Shown: positions 17,778 through 26,553 of the stretch, one piece after another
Numbering within the stretch: the first letter of the stretch is position 1
Layout of the letters: each line of letters starts with the position of its first letter
Source of the DNA: Armatimonadota bacterium
GTDB taxonomy: Bacteria > Armatimonadota > Fimbriimonadia > Fimbriimonadales > Fimbriimonadaceae
Reading direction: 5' to 3'
DNA length: 64,000 bases
Assembly: GCA_016125185.1 (NCBI GenBank)
Contig: WGMG01000006.1
Location: 1,364,001-1,428,000 of the forward strand
The notes under the pieces: model-generated
Told to the model about the DNA's origin: nothing
Seen by the model: the letters and a program-made list of their open reading frames with translations, nothing else
Database searches by the model: none
Position numbers and translations under genes: made by a program

Positions 17778-18117
17778 AGTAACATCGGCACGGAATCTGC
17801 GAATGAAACAGGCAATGAGCATTGCCTTCCCCACCCGCAGTATGGCCGCGTTGCTGGCGATCGCCATCATTGACTTGATCATGACCGCCGTCCTGCACTC
17901 GAAGGGCATGATCGTCGAGCTCAATCCGCTGATGCGAGGCTTCATCACCCAAAGTGAGTGGCTGTTCGCCTTCGTCAAGGGACTCACTATCGGCGTCGCG
18001 TGGGGCACGATGGCGTGGTACGCCCAACAGAACAAAGAGTTCGTGGGCCGAGCCTGCACCATCGGCGCGCTCAGCTACGTAACCGTTTGGACGACCTGGT
18101 TCATCACTGGCCGCTAA
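17764..18117 (+). CDS. Small membrane protein, DUF5658-like
   Basis: 117 residues with three predicted membrane segments (about 27-45, 63-82 and 97-115) and a conserved-looking VELNPLMRGF segment between the first two, the layout of DUF5658 proteins. The start lies within the dacB 3' end, so it is probably co-translated. Function unknown. Its stop overlaps the convergent thioesterase stop by four bases. Confidence 0.75.
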   Translation: MSVSEVTSARNLRMKQAMSIAFPTRSMAALLAIAIIDLIMTAVLHSKGMIVELNPLMRGFITQSEWLFAFVKGLTIGVAWGTMAWYAQQNKEFVGRACTIGALSYVTVWTTWFITGR

Positions 18118-18644
18118 CCAGCCAACGCGGCATCCAGTTCCGCATCCGACATATGCTCGATGCGGTCGTAGGCGGCTAGCCGTTCCTCTCGGAGCTTCTT
18201 GCGCGCGTCGCGGCGCTGTTGTCCTTGCAAGAATCGAATTTTTTCTTCCCGTGTTTCGCAGACCAGGCGTGGGACTTCGGCGGGCACTCCGTCCTTCAAA
18301 GAGACCATCGTTACCCGCGCTGTGTTGGTGTGTCGCTTGATGCCTTTGCGAAGGTTTTCGGCAACGACTTCGACGATTACCTCCATCGAAGTTCGGCCCA
18401 CGAACACGATCTGCCCCGTCAACGTGACAAGCTCGCCGACTTCGATTGGCTCATGAAAGTCCACCTGGTCGAAGCTAGCGGTGACGCAGACGCCTCCTGA
18501 GTGCTTCGCCGAGGCAGCATACGCGCAAAGGTCGATCTTGGCGAGCAGTTCGCCACCGAACAGTTTGCCAAGGAAATTGGCTTCGTTGGGCCGAATGACT
18601 TCGGCGATGGTGACGAGAGTGTCCGAGGCGCGCACACCTTGCAT
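18114..18644 (-). CDS. Acyl-CoA thioesterase (hotdog fold, YciA-like)
   Basis: 176 residues from the ATG at 18644 (an in-frame TTG at 18653 is possible). NEANFLGKLFGGELLAKID and the ASFDQVDFHEPIEVGELVTL segment are characteristic of hotdog acyl-CoA thioesterases. These hydrolyse acyl-CoA to free acid and CoA. The C-terminus is an Arg/Glu-rich helix. A 14-base palindrome directly precedes the start codon. Confidence 0.93.
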   Translation of the reverse strand: MQGVRASDTLVTIAEVIRPNEANFLGKLFGGELLAKIDLCAYAASAKHSGGVCVTASFDQVDFHEPIEVGELVTLTGQIVFVGRTSMEVIVEVVAENLRKGIKRHTNTARVTMVSLKDGVPAEVPRLVCETREEKIRFLQGQQRRDARKKLREERLAAYDRIEHMSDAELDAALAG

Positions 18645-18646
18645 TG

Positions 18647-18660
18647 AGTACAAGTGTACT
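18647..18660. promoter_or_regulatory. Palindrome AGTACA-N2-TGTACT before thioesterase
   Basis: Perfect six-base arms with a two-base centre lie immediately upstream of the thioesterase ATG. It may be an operator; no regulator gene is adjacent. Confidence 0.35.
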
Positions 18661-18673
18661 TGAGCTTACTTCG

Positions 18674-19435
18674 CTAAGGATGAACGACACCAGGGAGCGG
18701 AAGCGGAAACTTGTCGGCACTTTCGTCGATTCCACTTTCGGCCCTGAATTGCACTTTTACTTCCTCAATTTCATGTCGTATTTGAACGGGCACTTCGTTG
18801 AGTCGATAAATTCTTACTTGGTCCTTAGCTTGAACGACGACGCAATCATCGAACACCGAGAGCTGGCTGTTTCGAGGCAATTGATTCATAAGCTCCATTG
18901 CCATTCGGACCTCGTTGATCCGCCTAGACTCCGAAATCTTCCCATAGTCGAAGTCCCGTTCTTCGCTCGGGTACCCGGAGGGCGTCGGCGAGGGGTAGCC
19001 GCAATCAGTCTCTCCGCTTTCCCAGATTCCATCCTTACCGTAAGCGACGCCCAAGATGTTGAATCGAGACGGCGAAACAGATTGGCCAAGTCGCCTCATC
19101 ACAGTCACCATCCAAGGCGCCAATTTACAGGGTTTCGTAGCGATCACTATGAATGAATAGTCAGCTCGCTTTCCCTTCGGTCCAGCCAATCCCTGGGCTT
19201 CTCTCATGTAGTCGCTAGGAGACATCACTTTGTGTGTTTTCGGGTTCCATAGAGCGTCCCGAAGCTTGTCCACCCGGTCAGACCGAGACAAATACTCTCT
19301 CAACATGGCCATACCGTCGGTCTCAGAGTAGCGAACAGGGCGAGTCCAAGAATAGAAAGAGATTCCGCCTAAACCGACAACGACCAAGAAACTCCCAATC
19401 AAGGGATTCAATCTTCGCCGTTTAGCCTTGTCCAT
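18674..19435 (-). CDS. Hypothetical membrane-anchored protein
   Basis: 253 residues with a basic N-terminus (MDKAKRRRLNP), one membrane segment (about 12-30), then a soluble extracytoplasmic domain of mixed alpha/beta sequence. No motif is recognised. It overlaps the 3' end of the GH16 gene by 14 bases, so the two are likely one transcript. Confidence 0.7.
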   Translation of the reverse strand: MDKAKRRRLNPLIGSFLVVVGLGGISFYSWTRPVRYSETDGMAMLREYLSRSDRVDKLRDALWNPKTHKVMSPSDYMREAQGLAGPKGKRADYSFIVIATKPCKLAPWMVTVMRRLGQSVSPSRFNILGVAYGKDGIWESGETDCGYPSPTPSGYPSEERDFDYGKISESRRINEVRMAMELMNQLPRNSQLSVFDDCVVVQAKDQVRIYRLNEVPVQIRHEIEEVKVQFRAESGIDESADKFPLPLPGVVHP

Positions 19436-20195
19436 GCTCAGCTACTTTCTGATACACCCGAACGTAATCCACCACATAGCGGCTCGGATAGATGCTTTCG
19501 TCGACGCCTTGCTGGCCGCCCCAGTTGCCGCCGATAGCGAGATTCAGAATCAAATACTGAGGCGCATTGAATGGCCACTTTCCAGGATCGTCGCTATCCT
19601 TGTCGTACTCCAAGACCGATTTACCGTCGAAGTACCACGTCAGCTTGTTTTTCGTCCATTCGAGCCCGTAGGTATGAAAGTCGTCCCAAACCTTCGGAAC
19701 ATCGATATGCGTTCCCTTGTTCGCGTCCTTGCAGTGGACATTGAAATGCACCTTGGCTGGATCGAAGCCGACGTTTTCCATAATGTCGATCTCGCCACAC
19801 AGCGGCCAGCCAACCTTGCCGATGTTGGAACCGAGGGTCCATATCGCGGGCCATGTCCCCTTGCCGGTGGGGATCTTGGCTCGAACCTCGATGTATCCGT
19901 AGGTGAAGTCGAACTTGCCTTGCGAGGTGATGCTCGCCGAGGTGACTTCATGCTTCTCGAATCCGTCGTGTCGAGCCGTGATGGTGAGGTCACCGTTTGT
20001 AACCATCGCGTTTTCGAGGCGATCCTTTGTGTAGTACTGCTTCTCGCCGTTGCGAACGAATCCGACTTCGTACGTCCACTTCTTGGGGTCCGGCAAACCA
20101 CGGTAATTAAACTCCTCGTTCCAAAGAAGCCGATAGCCCGGGATCGGCGACGGAATCTGCTGAAGAGCGATGGCAACGAGCCCCAATGTGAGCAT
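19422..20195 (-). CDS. Secreted glycoside hydrolase family 16
   Basis: 257 residues with a short signal peptide (MLTLGLVAIALQQ). The GH16 active-site motif GEIDIMENVG, with nucleophile and acid/base Glu, lies near residues 133-140, and WNEEFNY and a C-terminal YVRVYQK strand are typical of laminarinase-like members. It likely cleaves beta-1,3 or mixed-linkage glucans; the exact substrate cannot be read from sequence. TATAGT ends six bases before the ATG. Confidence 0.93.
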   Translation of the reverse strand: MLTLGLVAIALQQIPSPIPGYRLLWNEEFNYRGLPDPKKWTYEVGFVRNGEKQYYTKDRLENAMVTNGDLTITARHDGFEKHEVTSASITSQGKFDFTYGYIEVRAKIPTGKGTWPAIWTLGSNIGKVGWPLCGEIDIMENVGFDPAKVHFNVHCKDANKGTHIDVPKVWDDFHTYGLEWTKNKLTWYFDGKSVLEYDKDSDDPGKWPFNAPQYLILNLAIGGNWGGQQGVDESIYPSRYVVDYVRVYQKVAEHGQG

Positions 20196-20201
20196 AGGTT
20201 A

Positions 20202-20207
20202 ACTATA
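20202..20207 (-). promoter_or_regulatory. TATAGT box, probable leaderless GH16 promoter
   Basis: On the minus strand TATAGT is followed by six bases and then the GH16 ATG. Confidence 0.5.
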
Positions 20208-20239
20208 CAGCGACGACGGTGGCACTGAAAACTATATGA

Positions 20240-21016
20240 CTATAGCGCGGCCGCGTGGACGACCTGCGCAAAGTCTTCAGCCTTCAGGGAAGCCCCGCCA
20301 ACTAGACCGCCATCGATGTCGCTCTGTGCAAAGAGTTCGGCCGCATTGCCCGGGTTCACGCTTCCGCCGTACTGAATTCGCACAACCTCGCGTACAGACG
20401 CAGGCAGACAAGACCGAATCATTGCGCAAACGCGATTGGCTTCCGCCGCGTCGCAGACCTTGCCTGTTCCAATCGCCCAAACCGGTTCGTAAGCCACGAC
20501 CAGAGGCTCTAGCTCTGAGTCCGAAATTCCGGTCAGCGCACCGGCAATCTGCGTTGAAATCACTTCGTCGGTTCGCCCGGCTTCCCTTTCCGCCAAGGTC
20601 TCGCCGACGCATACAATCGGAATAAGTCCTTCGGCCAAACACGCCTTCAGCTTCAAGTTAACCGTCTCATCCGTCTCGGCAAAAGAGCCGATCGTCGATT
20701 CCGGCACTTCCAGCTTGCCGAACCGACCTCGCCGCTCCGAGTGGCCGATAATCGCGTAAGTCGCCCCCACGTCCTTCAGCATTTTCGGCGACGTAAAGCC
20801 GGTAAACGCCCCCGACTCCTTCCAAAAAACATCTTGCGCGCCGATGCCCACGGTCCCTTCTCGAACCAGGTCCGAGATGTATAGAAACGGAGGACAGAAG
20901 CCATATTCGACCGAGTCCAAGTCGCCCAGTAAAGCGTGGAACAGCTTCGCCGTCTCCAGCGCCTCGGCGCGGGTCTTGTTCATTTTCCAGTTGCCGATTA
21001 CGATCTTCTTTCTCAT
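20240..21016 (-). CDS. tpiA: Triose-phosphate isomerase
   Basis: 258 residues from the ATG at 21016, which has GGAGAG upstream and overlaps the preceding stop (ATGA). It begins MRKKIVIGNWKMNK and contains the catalytic His (IIGHSERR), the Glu loop (VVAYEPVWAIGTGK) and the phosphate-binding IQYGGSV. The enzyme interconverts DHAP and glyceraldehyde-3-phosphate. Unusually, it follows a DUF1385 gene rather than gapA/pgk. Confidence 0.98.
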   Translation of the reverse strand: MRKKIVIGNWKMNKTRAEALETAKLFHALLGDLDSVEYGFCPPFLYISDLVREGTVGIGAQDVFWKESGAFTGFTSPKMLKDVGATYAIIGHSERRGRFGKLEVPESTIGSFAETDETVNLKLKACLAEGLIPIVCVGETLAEREAGRTDEVISTQIAGALTGISDSELEPLVVAYEPVWAIGTGKVCDAAEANRVCAMIRSCLPASVREVVRIQYGGSVNPGNAAELFAQSDIDGGLVGGASLKAEDFAQVVHAAAL

Positions 21017-22047
21017 GCTTTGCTCTCCTTCAGCGACTCTTCGCCCGCCAAACAGGCCTTCAGCGACTCCAGCGCGACCTCTATCTGGTCGTCGCGAGGC
21101 TCGCTGGTTGTGATGTACTGGGTCCACAAACCGGGCAGGAACAGCTTCATGATAAGGCTGTTGTCGCGGAACTTGCCCGCGAACCGCAGAAGTTCGTAGG
21201 CTACCCCTGCGATAATGGGCAGGATCGCCACGTGCAGCAAGAAGTTCGACAGAGCCTCGGTCAGAAACACGCCCTTATTGATGCGGGGAATGAAGGTGAA
21301 AACGAAGAACTCGAGAATGATGACGATGATGGCGAAGCTGGTTCCACACCGTGGGTGCAATCGCGTTTGCTTCTTGCAGTTCTCCAACGTCAGCGGCAGT
21401 TCGGCTTCCCACGTATTGATCGCCTTGTGCTCGGCCCCGTGGTACTTGAACACTTCCTTCACCATCTCCAACTGGCCGATGGCGATCAGGTAGCCGAGGA
21501 AGAAAATGGCATGGATCGCTTCGATCGTGCCGTTGGTGGGAATGTCTCCCCAATGCTGCTTCTCACGCAGGAACGTGCCCAGCGCCTGGGGCAAAAGTTT
21601 GAATGCGACGAGGGCGAACACGATCGAAATGATCATCGTGACCATCACCACCCCGTCCTGAATCTTTTTGGCGGTCGCAACTTCCTTGGCCACGACTTCG
21701 TCCTTGGTCACCGGTTCGTTTGGATGCTGGCTTTCCAGTTCGTGCTCGACTTTCTCGACCGACTTTTCGTCCAGTGGCTGATATTCGGGAGCAAGTTGAA
21801 CCTGCGAGGCGAACTTCATCGCCCGAGTTCCCAGCGACATCGCATCGAGAAGCGCCCACGTTCCGCGCAAAAACGGCGTCTTCAGCCACTTTTGGCGACC
21901 GATCCACGTCTTCTCCAGCGGTTCGGCTCGCACGATCAATTCTTGGTTTGGGGCGCGGCACGCGACGGCAAAATACTTCGGGGAGCGCATCATTACGCCC
22001 TCGACGATGGCCTGGCCACCAACACTTAGGAATTCGTCCTTGGACAT
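21013..22047 (-). CDS. DUF1385 (YqhQ-like) membrane protein
   Basis: 344 residues. VGGQAIVEGVMMRSP at the N-terminus, HGAEHKAINTWE and a C-terminal HPRCGTSF are diagnostic of DUF1385, a predicted metal-binding membrane family. About four to five membrane segments lie in the C-terminal two thirds. TATAAT precedes the ATG by eight bases. Function unknown; co-translated with tpiA through an ATGA overlap. Confidence 0.92.
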   Translation of the reverse strand: MSKDEFLSVGGQAIVEGVMMRSPKYFAVACRAPNQELIVRAEPLEKTWIGRQKWLKTPFLRGTWALLDAMSLGTRAMKFASQVQLAPEYQPLDEKSVEKVEHELESQHPNEPVTKDEVVAKEVATAKKIQDGVVMVTMIISIVFALVAFKLLPQALGTFLREKQHWGDIPTNGTIEAIHAIFFLGYLIAIGQLEMVKEVFKYHGAEHKAINTWEAELPLTLENCKKQTRLHPRCGTSFAIIVIILEFFVFTFIPRINKGVFLTEALSNFLLHVAILPIIAGVAYELLRFAGKFRDNSLIMKLFLPGLWTQYITTSEPRDDQIEVALESLKACLAGEESLKESKA

Positions 22048-22055
22048 CCGGTCAA

Positions 22056-22061
22056 ATTATA
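22056..22061 (-). promoter_or_regulatory. TATAAT box before DUF1385-tpiA
   Basis: A perfect TATAAT on the minus strand ends eight bases before the DUF1385 ATG, giving a leaderless or nearly leaderless transcript. Confidence 0.5.
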
Positions 22062-22186
22062 CCGAGCAGGGTCAATGGGGACCAAATACCTAGGGTTTGT
22101 AAGAGTTTTGTTAATAAAAGACGCCATTGTGCTAACGGCATCGAACTTGCTTAATAATAATCCTGTCTTACATGGAAGGAAGCGAA

Positions 22187-22381
22187 ATGAACTCTACGAT
22201 AACTAGAGGACTTGAGCTTACCGAGGAAGAGGCGTTTGCTCTATTGAGCCTTTGCATCACCAGCCCTGTGTCGGTGGACGAGGTTTCGAAACAAGCAATT
22301 CTAAAACTAGCGGAATATTGCTCGCAACGGAGCGAACCAAGCAATTATAAAGAAATTCATATCAAAGCCGCAGTTGTCTAA
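22187..22381 (+). CDS. Small hypothetical protein (64 aa)
   Basis: Starts at the ATG at 22187, which has AAGGAAG at good spacing. The sequence (LTEEEAFALLSLCI then KQAILKLAEYC) is a pair of amphipathic helices with two cysteines. A strong terminator follows closely, which supports an independent small gene. No family is recognised. Confidence 0.6.
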   Translation: MNSTITRGLELTEEEAFALLSLCITSPVSVDEVSKQAILKLAEYCSQRSEPSNYKEIHIKAAVV

Positions 22382-22402
22382 ATTGGTAACTTGAGCGTCA
22401 AA

Positions 22403-22434
22403 GGGGAAAGCATTAGCTTTCCCTTCCTCATTTT
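22403..22434 (+). terminator. Rho-independent terminator
   Basis: Perfect eight-base stem GGGAAAGC/GCTTTCCC with an ATTA loop, followed by a T-rich stretch. It ends the 64-residue gene. Confidence 0.8.
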
Positions 22435-22461
22435 AGGGGTTCTCTGCCAAAATGAAACCAG

Positions 22462-23562
22462 ATGCCGAAGGTCGCCGACGCTCTTTCGTTTTTGGAATCC
22501 ATTGCCCCGTCTCGCTGGGCGTTCGACTTCGATAATGTGGGCCTGCTTTTTGGCGGTCGCGACCAGGACGTCACCGGTATTGCGTTCGCCCTGGACGCCT
22601 CCCACGGTCTGATCAACTTCGCCCAGTCGTTTGGCGCGAATCTGCTGATCACCCATCACCCGATTTTCTTCAGCGGCACGAAGAGCGTGGACTGCGGTTC
22701 TGCCGACGGACGCCTGGTCCTTTCCCTTGCGCAGGCCGGATGTAATCTGATCGCCGCCCACACCAACTGGGACTGCGCTCCGGGTGGCATCAGCGACACA
22801 ATGGCCGAACTCCTGGAACTGACGCCTCGTGCCTCGTTTGGCGATGGTGCCGAAGTTCCCTATTCCAAGATTGTTACCTTCGTTCCGGTCGAATATACCG
22901 ACGCGATTCTCGACGTCATGGCCGACCATGGCGCGGGTTTCATCGGCAACTATCGCCGATGCGCCTTCAAGTCATCCGGCATCGGCACGTTTGAACCGAT
23001 GGAAGGGTCGGATCCCTTCATCGGCCGCGTCGGCAAATCGGAAGAGGTCGAGGAGGATCGTCTCGAAATGATCTGTCCTTCGAGACTAGTCGATGACGTC
23101 GTCGAGGCCCTGGTCGAAAAGCATCCTTACGAGCAGCCCGCCTTCGACGTCATCCCGCTTCGCCCCCTGGTTGAGCAACCGCTCGGGCGAATCGGCACAC
23201 TGGATGCTCCCACCAAACTCTCCGACTTCCGCCTCAAATGCGAGAAGGCATTCGGCGGTCCGGCGCTCGCGTGGGGCGACCCTGGTAAGCCTATTGAGCG
23301 GGTAGCCGTCGTGGGTGGGGCAGGCGATCACAGTTGGCACGATGCCCTACGCGATGGCGCCGACGCGTTTGTGACCGGCGAAGTGAAGCACCACATCGCG
23401 AAGGAAGCCAGCGACGCCGGGCTCGCCATCCTCAGTTGCGGACATTTCGCGACGGAGAATCCCGGAATGGGATCGCTGATGGAGATGTTCGACGAGCACT
23501 TTCCGCATCTCCGATGCAAGCTCTACACGCCGAATGCAGGTGAGTCTGCGCGACCGATTTAG
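22462..23562 (+). CDS. Nif3-like dinuclear metal-centre protein
   Basis: 366 residues, the long form of the NIF3/YbgI family with an internal domain (about 125-230) between the metal-binding halves. LLITHHPIFF near residue 70 and AHTNWD near 100 carry metal ligands, and GEVKHHIAKEAS with SCGHFATENPG supply the others. Family members form toroidal hexamers; one role proposed is GTP cyclohydrolase-like, but function remains unclear. It overlaps the next convergent gene by four bases. Confidence 0.94.
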   Translation: MPKVADALSFLESIAPSRWAFDFDNVGLLFGGRDQDVTGIAFALDASHGLINFAQSFGANLLITHHPIFFSGTKSVDCGSADGRLVLSLAQAGCNLIAAHTNWDCAPGGISDTMAELLELTPRASFGDGAEVPYSKIVTFVPVEYTDAILDVMADHGAGFIGNYRRCAFKSSGIGTFEPMEGSDPFIGRVGKSEEVEEDRLEMICPSRLVDDVVEALVEKHPYEQPAFDVIPLRPLVEQPLGRIGTLDAPTKLSDFRLKCEKAFGGPALAWGDPGKPIERVAVVGGAGDHSWHDALRDGADAFVTGEVKHHIAKEASDAGLAILSCGHFATENPGMGSLMEMFDEHFPHLRCKLYTPNAGESARPI

Positions 23563-23837
23563 GCCGGGCGATTGTACGAGCGTCGGTTTCTTCGCCTGAC
23601 AACAACGACTCCCGTCATCATGCCAAGCGAGGCAACTACGCCGCCGGACGTCACCTTGAACAGTGGATCGTCCAAAACGCTGTCCCTTCCGTCATAGTCA
23701 CCACACTTGTTGGCCCTAACTGGACTAGGCGGGCCGGCAGGTTCCGAATACTGATGATGGTTGACTTGGAATTGCGCAAGGCAAACGATCGGCACGAACG
23801 CAATCCCAATGGTTAAGCCTTTGAGCCCCGATCTCAT
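23559..23837 (-). CDS. Small exported protein with C-terminal anchor
   Basis: 92 residues: a signal peptide (MRSGLKGLTIGIAFVPIVCLAQ), a short polar centre (HHQYSEPAGPPSP, KCGDYDGRDS), and a C-terminal hydrophobic helix followed by RRRNRRSYNR. The layout recalls a sorting-tail protein but it lacks the PEP motif. No family is recognised. Confidence 0.55.
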   Translation of the reverse strand: MRSGLKGLTIGIAFVPIVCLAQFQVNHHQYSEPAGPPSPVRANKCGDYDGRDSVLDDPLFKVTSGGVVASLGMMTGVVVVRRRNRRSYNRPA

Positions 23838-24036
23838 GTAAGTGTGAGTGCTCTTTTGGGGCCGGAAAGTTCAAACAGTACCAACAGATTCTGAAAGCGG
23901 CGTTCGGTCGAACATAGATGTACCAAGGACGCGCTACCATCTCGGAACAATTTATCAAACCGCCCAGTCTGAAGCGATAACGGATTGATGGCATTCAAGA
24001 AGGGTATTTAAGCCCTCGCAAAGTACAGAGGAAAAT

Positions 24037-24687
24037 ATGAATCTCAACATTCGACTTATCTCGACGGTCGCGATGGCGGCCGGTGCCATCGCCGCAAATG
24101 CAACGCTGACCGACATCGGTCAATTCACCGGTTCGATTTCGGAATCTTTCGAGAGCTTTCCCAACTTCAATCAAGGTCCTGTGTTCCAGACTGAACCATG
24201 GGCAGTGATGGGCGGCGGCGCCAGCTTTACTAGTCAGAATCACGACCTCGCCATCTACGAACCTTCGGCGGCGGCCCTTTGGTATCTCGATTCATCCGGG
24301 TGGGCTCAAGTTGCCGATGGCACGAAAGGAATGGGAATGAACTCCGACAGCGTTTGGGACCTGACGTTTGTGAACGATCAAACCGAATTCGGAGGATTCT
24401 GGGGGCTCGATACACCTTTCACACATAGCGAGGCGACGGTTTCGTTCTTCGATGCCTCTAATAACTTGGTCGGGCAAACATCGTTCTCCTACGACCATTC
24501 GACGAATCATGACGGCGGTCTCGACTGGAACGGATGGTCCAGCGACATTGCCTTCCGCAAAGTCGAGGTCCAGGGCCGTTACATGGTCGTCGACGGCATC
24601 CAAGCGGCGGCCGTGCCAGAGCCCGCTTCGCTCAGTGTTATGGCGCTGGGCATAGTCGCTATGCTTCGTCGCCGAAAGACTAGATAG
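24037..24687 (+). CDS. PEP-CTERM sorting-domain secreted protein
   Basis: 216 residues: signal peptide (about 1-22), a beta-rich body with FWGLDTPF and ATVSFFDASNN segments typical of PEP-CTERM jelly-roll proteins, and a C-terminal VPEPASLSVMALGIVAM plus RRRKTR tail. Such proteins are exported and cleaved by exosortase, often in exopolysaccharide matrix contexts. AGAGGAAA precedes the ATG. A strong terminator separates it from the GH43 gene. Confidence 0.9.
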   Translation: MNLNIRLISTVAMAAGAIAANATLTDIGQFTGSISESFESFPNFNQGPVFQTEPWAVMGGGASFTSQNHDLAIYEPSAAALWYLDSSGWAQVADGTKGMGMNSDSVWDLTFVNDQTEFGGFWGLDTPFTHSEATVSFFDASNNLVGQTSFSYDHSTNHDGGLDWNGWSSDIAFRKVEVQGRYMVVDGIQAAAVPEPASLSVMALGIVAMLRRRKTR

Positions 24688-24698
24688 CCCGACAATCA

Positions 24699-24740
24699 CG
24701 AAGTCCCGTCGACAAACATCAGCGGGACTTCGGCATTTCC
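24699..24740 (+). terminator. Rho-independent terminator
   Basis: Perfect ten-base stem CGAAGTCCCG/CGGGACTTCG with a 14-base loop, followed by GCATTTCC. The stem is strong but the T tract is short. Confidence 0.7.
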
Positions 24741-24746
24741 CATATG

Positions 24747-24760
24747 CTGAACCGGTTCAG
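24747..24760. promoter_or_regulatory. LacI-type operator palindrome
   Basis: CTGAACCGGTTCAG is a perfect 14-base palindrome with the central CG typical of LacI/GalR operators. It directly abuts the TATAAT of the GH43 gene, so a bound repressor would block the promoter (inference). No LacI gene is in the window. Confidence 0.55.
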
Positions 24761-24766
24761 TATAAT
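24761..24766 (+). promoter_or_regulatory. TATAAT box of the GH43 gene
   Basis: A perfect TATAAT lies seven bases before the ATG at 24774, consistent with a leaderless transcript. Confidence 0.55.
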
Positions 24767-24773
24767 GGCGAAT

Positions 24774-26534
24774 ATGTGGTCGACAGCGAAGTCGTCATTG
24801 GTAGCCTTGACCGTTTGCTTGGCTGGTCTCGCGTGGTCCCAGCGCACTTACTGCAATCCGATCAACGTCGACTACGGCTACTGCCCGATCCCGAACTTTG
24901 TTCAACAGGGCAAGCATCGAGCTACCGCCGATCCCGTCATCGTCACTTTCAAGGGCGATTACTACCTCTTTTCGACCAACCAATGGGGCTACTGGTGGAG
25001 CCACGACATGTCCCATTGGACCTTCGTCGCCCACAAATTTCTTCGGCCCGACATCGCGACGCTTGACGGGAATCCGATCTATGACGAGCTATGCGCACCC
25101 GCAGTCTGGGTCATGGGCGACCAACTCATGGTTATTGGCTCGACCTACCAGAAAAATTGGCAGATCATGGCCAGCGGCGACCCAAAGAACAATGAGTGGC
25201 ACGAGGCCATCCACGAGTTTCCGGTCGGCGCGTGGGACCCCGCCTTTTTCCTCGACGACGATGGCCGGTTGTATCTCTACCATGGATCCAGCAACGCGTT
25301 TCCGATCTACGCATGGGAGATCGACCCGAAAACCCTTCTACCGATCTCAGAGCGAAAGGACCTTTTTGGCGTGGGAACCCACGGCTGGGAACGGTTCGGC
25401 GAGGCTAACGACAACACGTTTCTCAAACCGTTCATCGAGGGAGCCTGGATGACGAAGCACGGCGGCAAGTACTACCTGCAGTATGCGGCGCCGGGCACCG
25501 AGTTTAGCGGCTATGGCGACGGCGTTTACGTGGCCGATCACCCCCTCGGACCGTTCACCTACCAAGCCAGCAACCCGTTCTCGCTCAAACCAGGCGGATT
25601 CGCCCGTGGCGCGGGTCACGGCGCAACTTACCAGGACTTCAACGGCGACTGGTGGCATGTTTCTACCATCGGCATCTGCGTGAAAAACAATTTCGAGCGC
25701 CGAATCGGGATTTGGCCGGCTAACTTTGATTCCGACGGCGTGCTGTCCTGCGACCAAGCCTACGGCGACTATCCAACGTATCTGCCTGACCCCAGGCAAA
25801 AGGGTTTTGCGGGATGGATGCTCCTGAACTATAATCGCTCGGTACAGGTTTCATCGACTCTTGGCGGATTCGCGCCGAATTACGCGGTGGACGAAAGCAT
25901 CAAGACTTATTGGTCGGCCAAGACCGGCAACAAGGGCGAATGGATCGAGACCGAACTTAACGAGCCATCGACCGTCCGGGCGGTGCAGATCAATTACGCC
26001 GACCAAGACGCCGACGTCATGGGCAAAGCCCCAGGGCTCTACCATCAATATCAGCTCTTCGCCTCCCTCGATGGCAGGCGGTGGAGCCTAATCGTCGATA
26101 AGGCGATGAACAAGACCGACGTTCCGCACGACTACGTGGAACTCGAAAAGCCGGTCGAAGCCAAGTACCTTAAACTCGTGAATATCCACATGCCCACCGG
26201 CAAGTTCGCCATTAGCGGCATTCGGGCCTTTGGGCTCGGGCATGGTCAGCCGCCCAAGCCGGTCCAGGGGTTCGTCGCCTTGCGCGGAACCGGAAAGGAC
26301 AATATGGGCATCCGTGAGAACGCGTGGCTGAAGTGGGCGCCAAGCGATGACGCCGATGGATATGTGGTGCGCGTGGGTGTGGCTCCCGACAAGCTCACCA
26401 ACAGCGTGATGGTGTACGGCGCGAATGAATACTATTGGCGCTACATGGACGCGGATAAGACCTATTACTTCCAAATCGAAGCGTTCAACCAGAACGGAAT
26501 CTCGGCGCGGAGCGAAGTTATGAAAGCTGAGTGA
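24774..26534 (+). CDS. Secreted GH43 glycosidase with F5/8C-like domain
   Basis: 586 residues from ATG 24774, chosen because it follows the -10 box at leaderless spacing and opens a clean signal peptide (MWSTAKSSLVALTVCLAGLAWSQ); ATGs at 24744 and 24765 overlap the promoter. The GH43 five-blade propeller carries the three acidic residues: ADP (about 53), WDPAFF (about 153) and IEGAW (about 222). A discoidin/F5-8C-like carbohydrate-binding domain (about 340-490) and a FN3-like C-terminus follow. Likely acts on arabinoxylan or related plant polysaccharide (family knowledge; exact substrate unknown). Confidence 0.92.
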   Translation: MWSTAKSSLVALTVCLAGLAWSQRTYCNPINVDYGYCPIPNFVQQGKHRATADPVIVTFKGDYYLFSTNQWGYWWSHDMSHWTFVAHKFLRPDIATLDGNPIYDELCAPAVWVMGDQLMVIGSTYQKNWQIMASGDPKNNEWHEAIHEFPVGAWDPAFFLDDDGRLYLYHGSSNAFPIYAWEIDPKTLLPISERKDLFGVGTHGWERFGEANDNTFLKPFIEGAWMTKHGGKYYLQYAAPGTEFSGYGDGVYVADHPLGPFTYQASNPFSLKPGGFARGAGHGATYQDFNGDWWHVSTIGICVKNNFERRIGIWPANFDSDGVLSCDQAYGDYPTYLPDPRQKGFAGWMLLNYNRSVQVSSTLGGFAPNYAVDESIKTYWSAKTGNKGEWIETELNEPSTVRAVQINYADQDADVMGKAPGLYHQYQLFASLDGRRWSLIVDKAMNKTDVPHDYVELEKPVEAKYLKLVNIHMPTGKFAISGIRAFGLGHGQPPKPVQGFVALRGTGKDNMGIRENAWLKWAPSDDADGYVVRVGVAPDKLTNSVMVYGANEYYWRYMDADKTYYFQIEAFNQNGISARSEVMKAE

Positions 26535-26553
26535 GTCAGATGGTGGAACGGAA

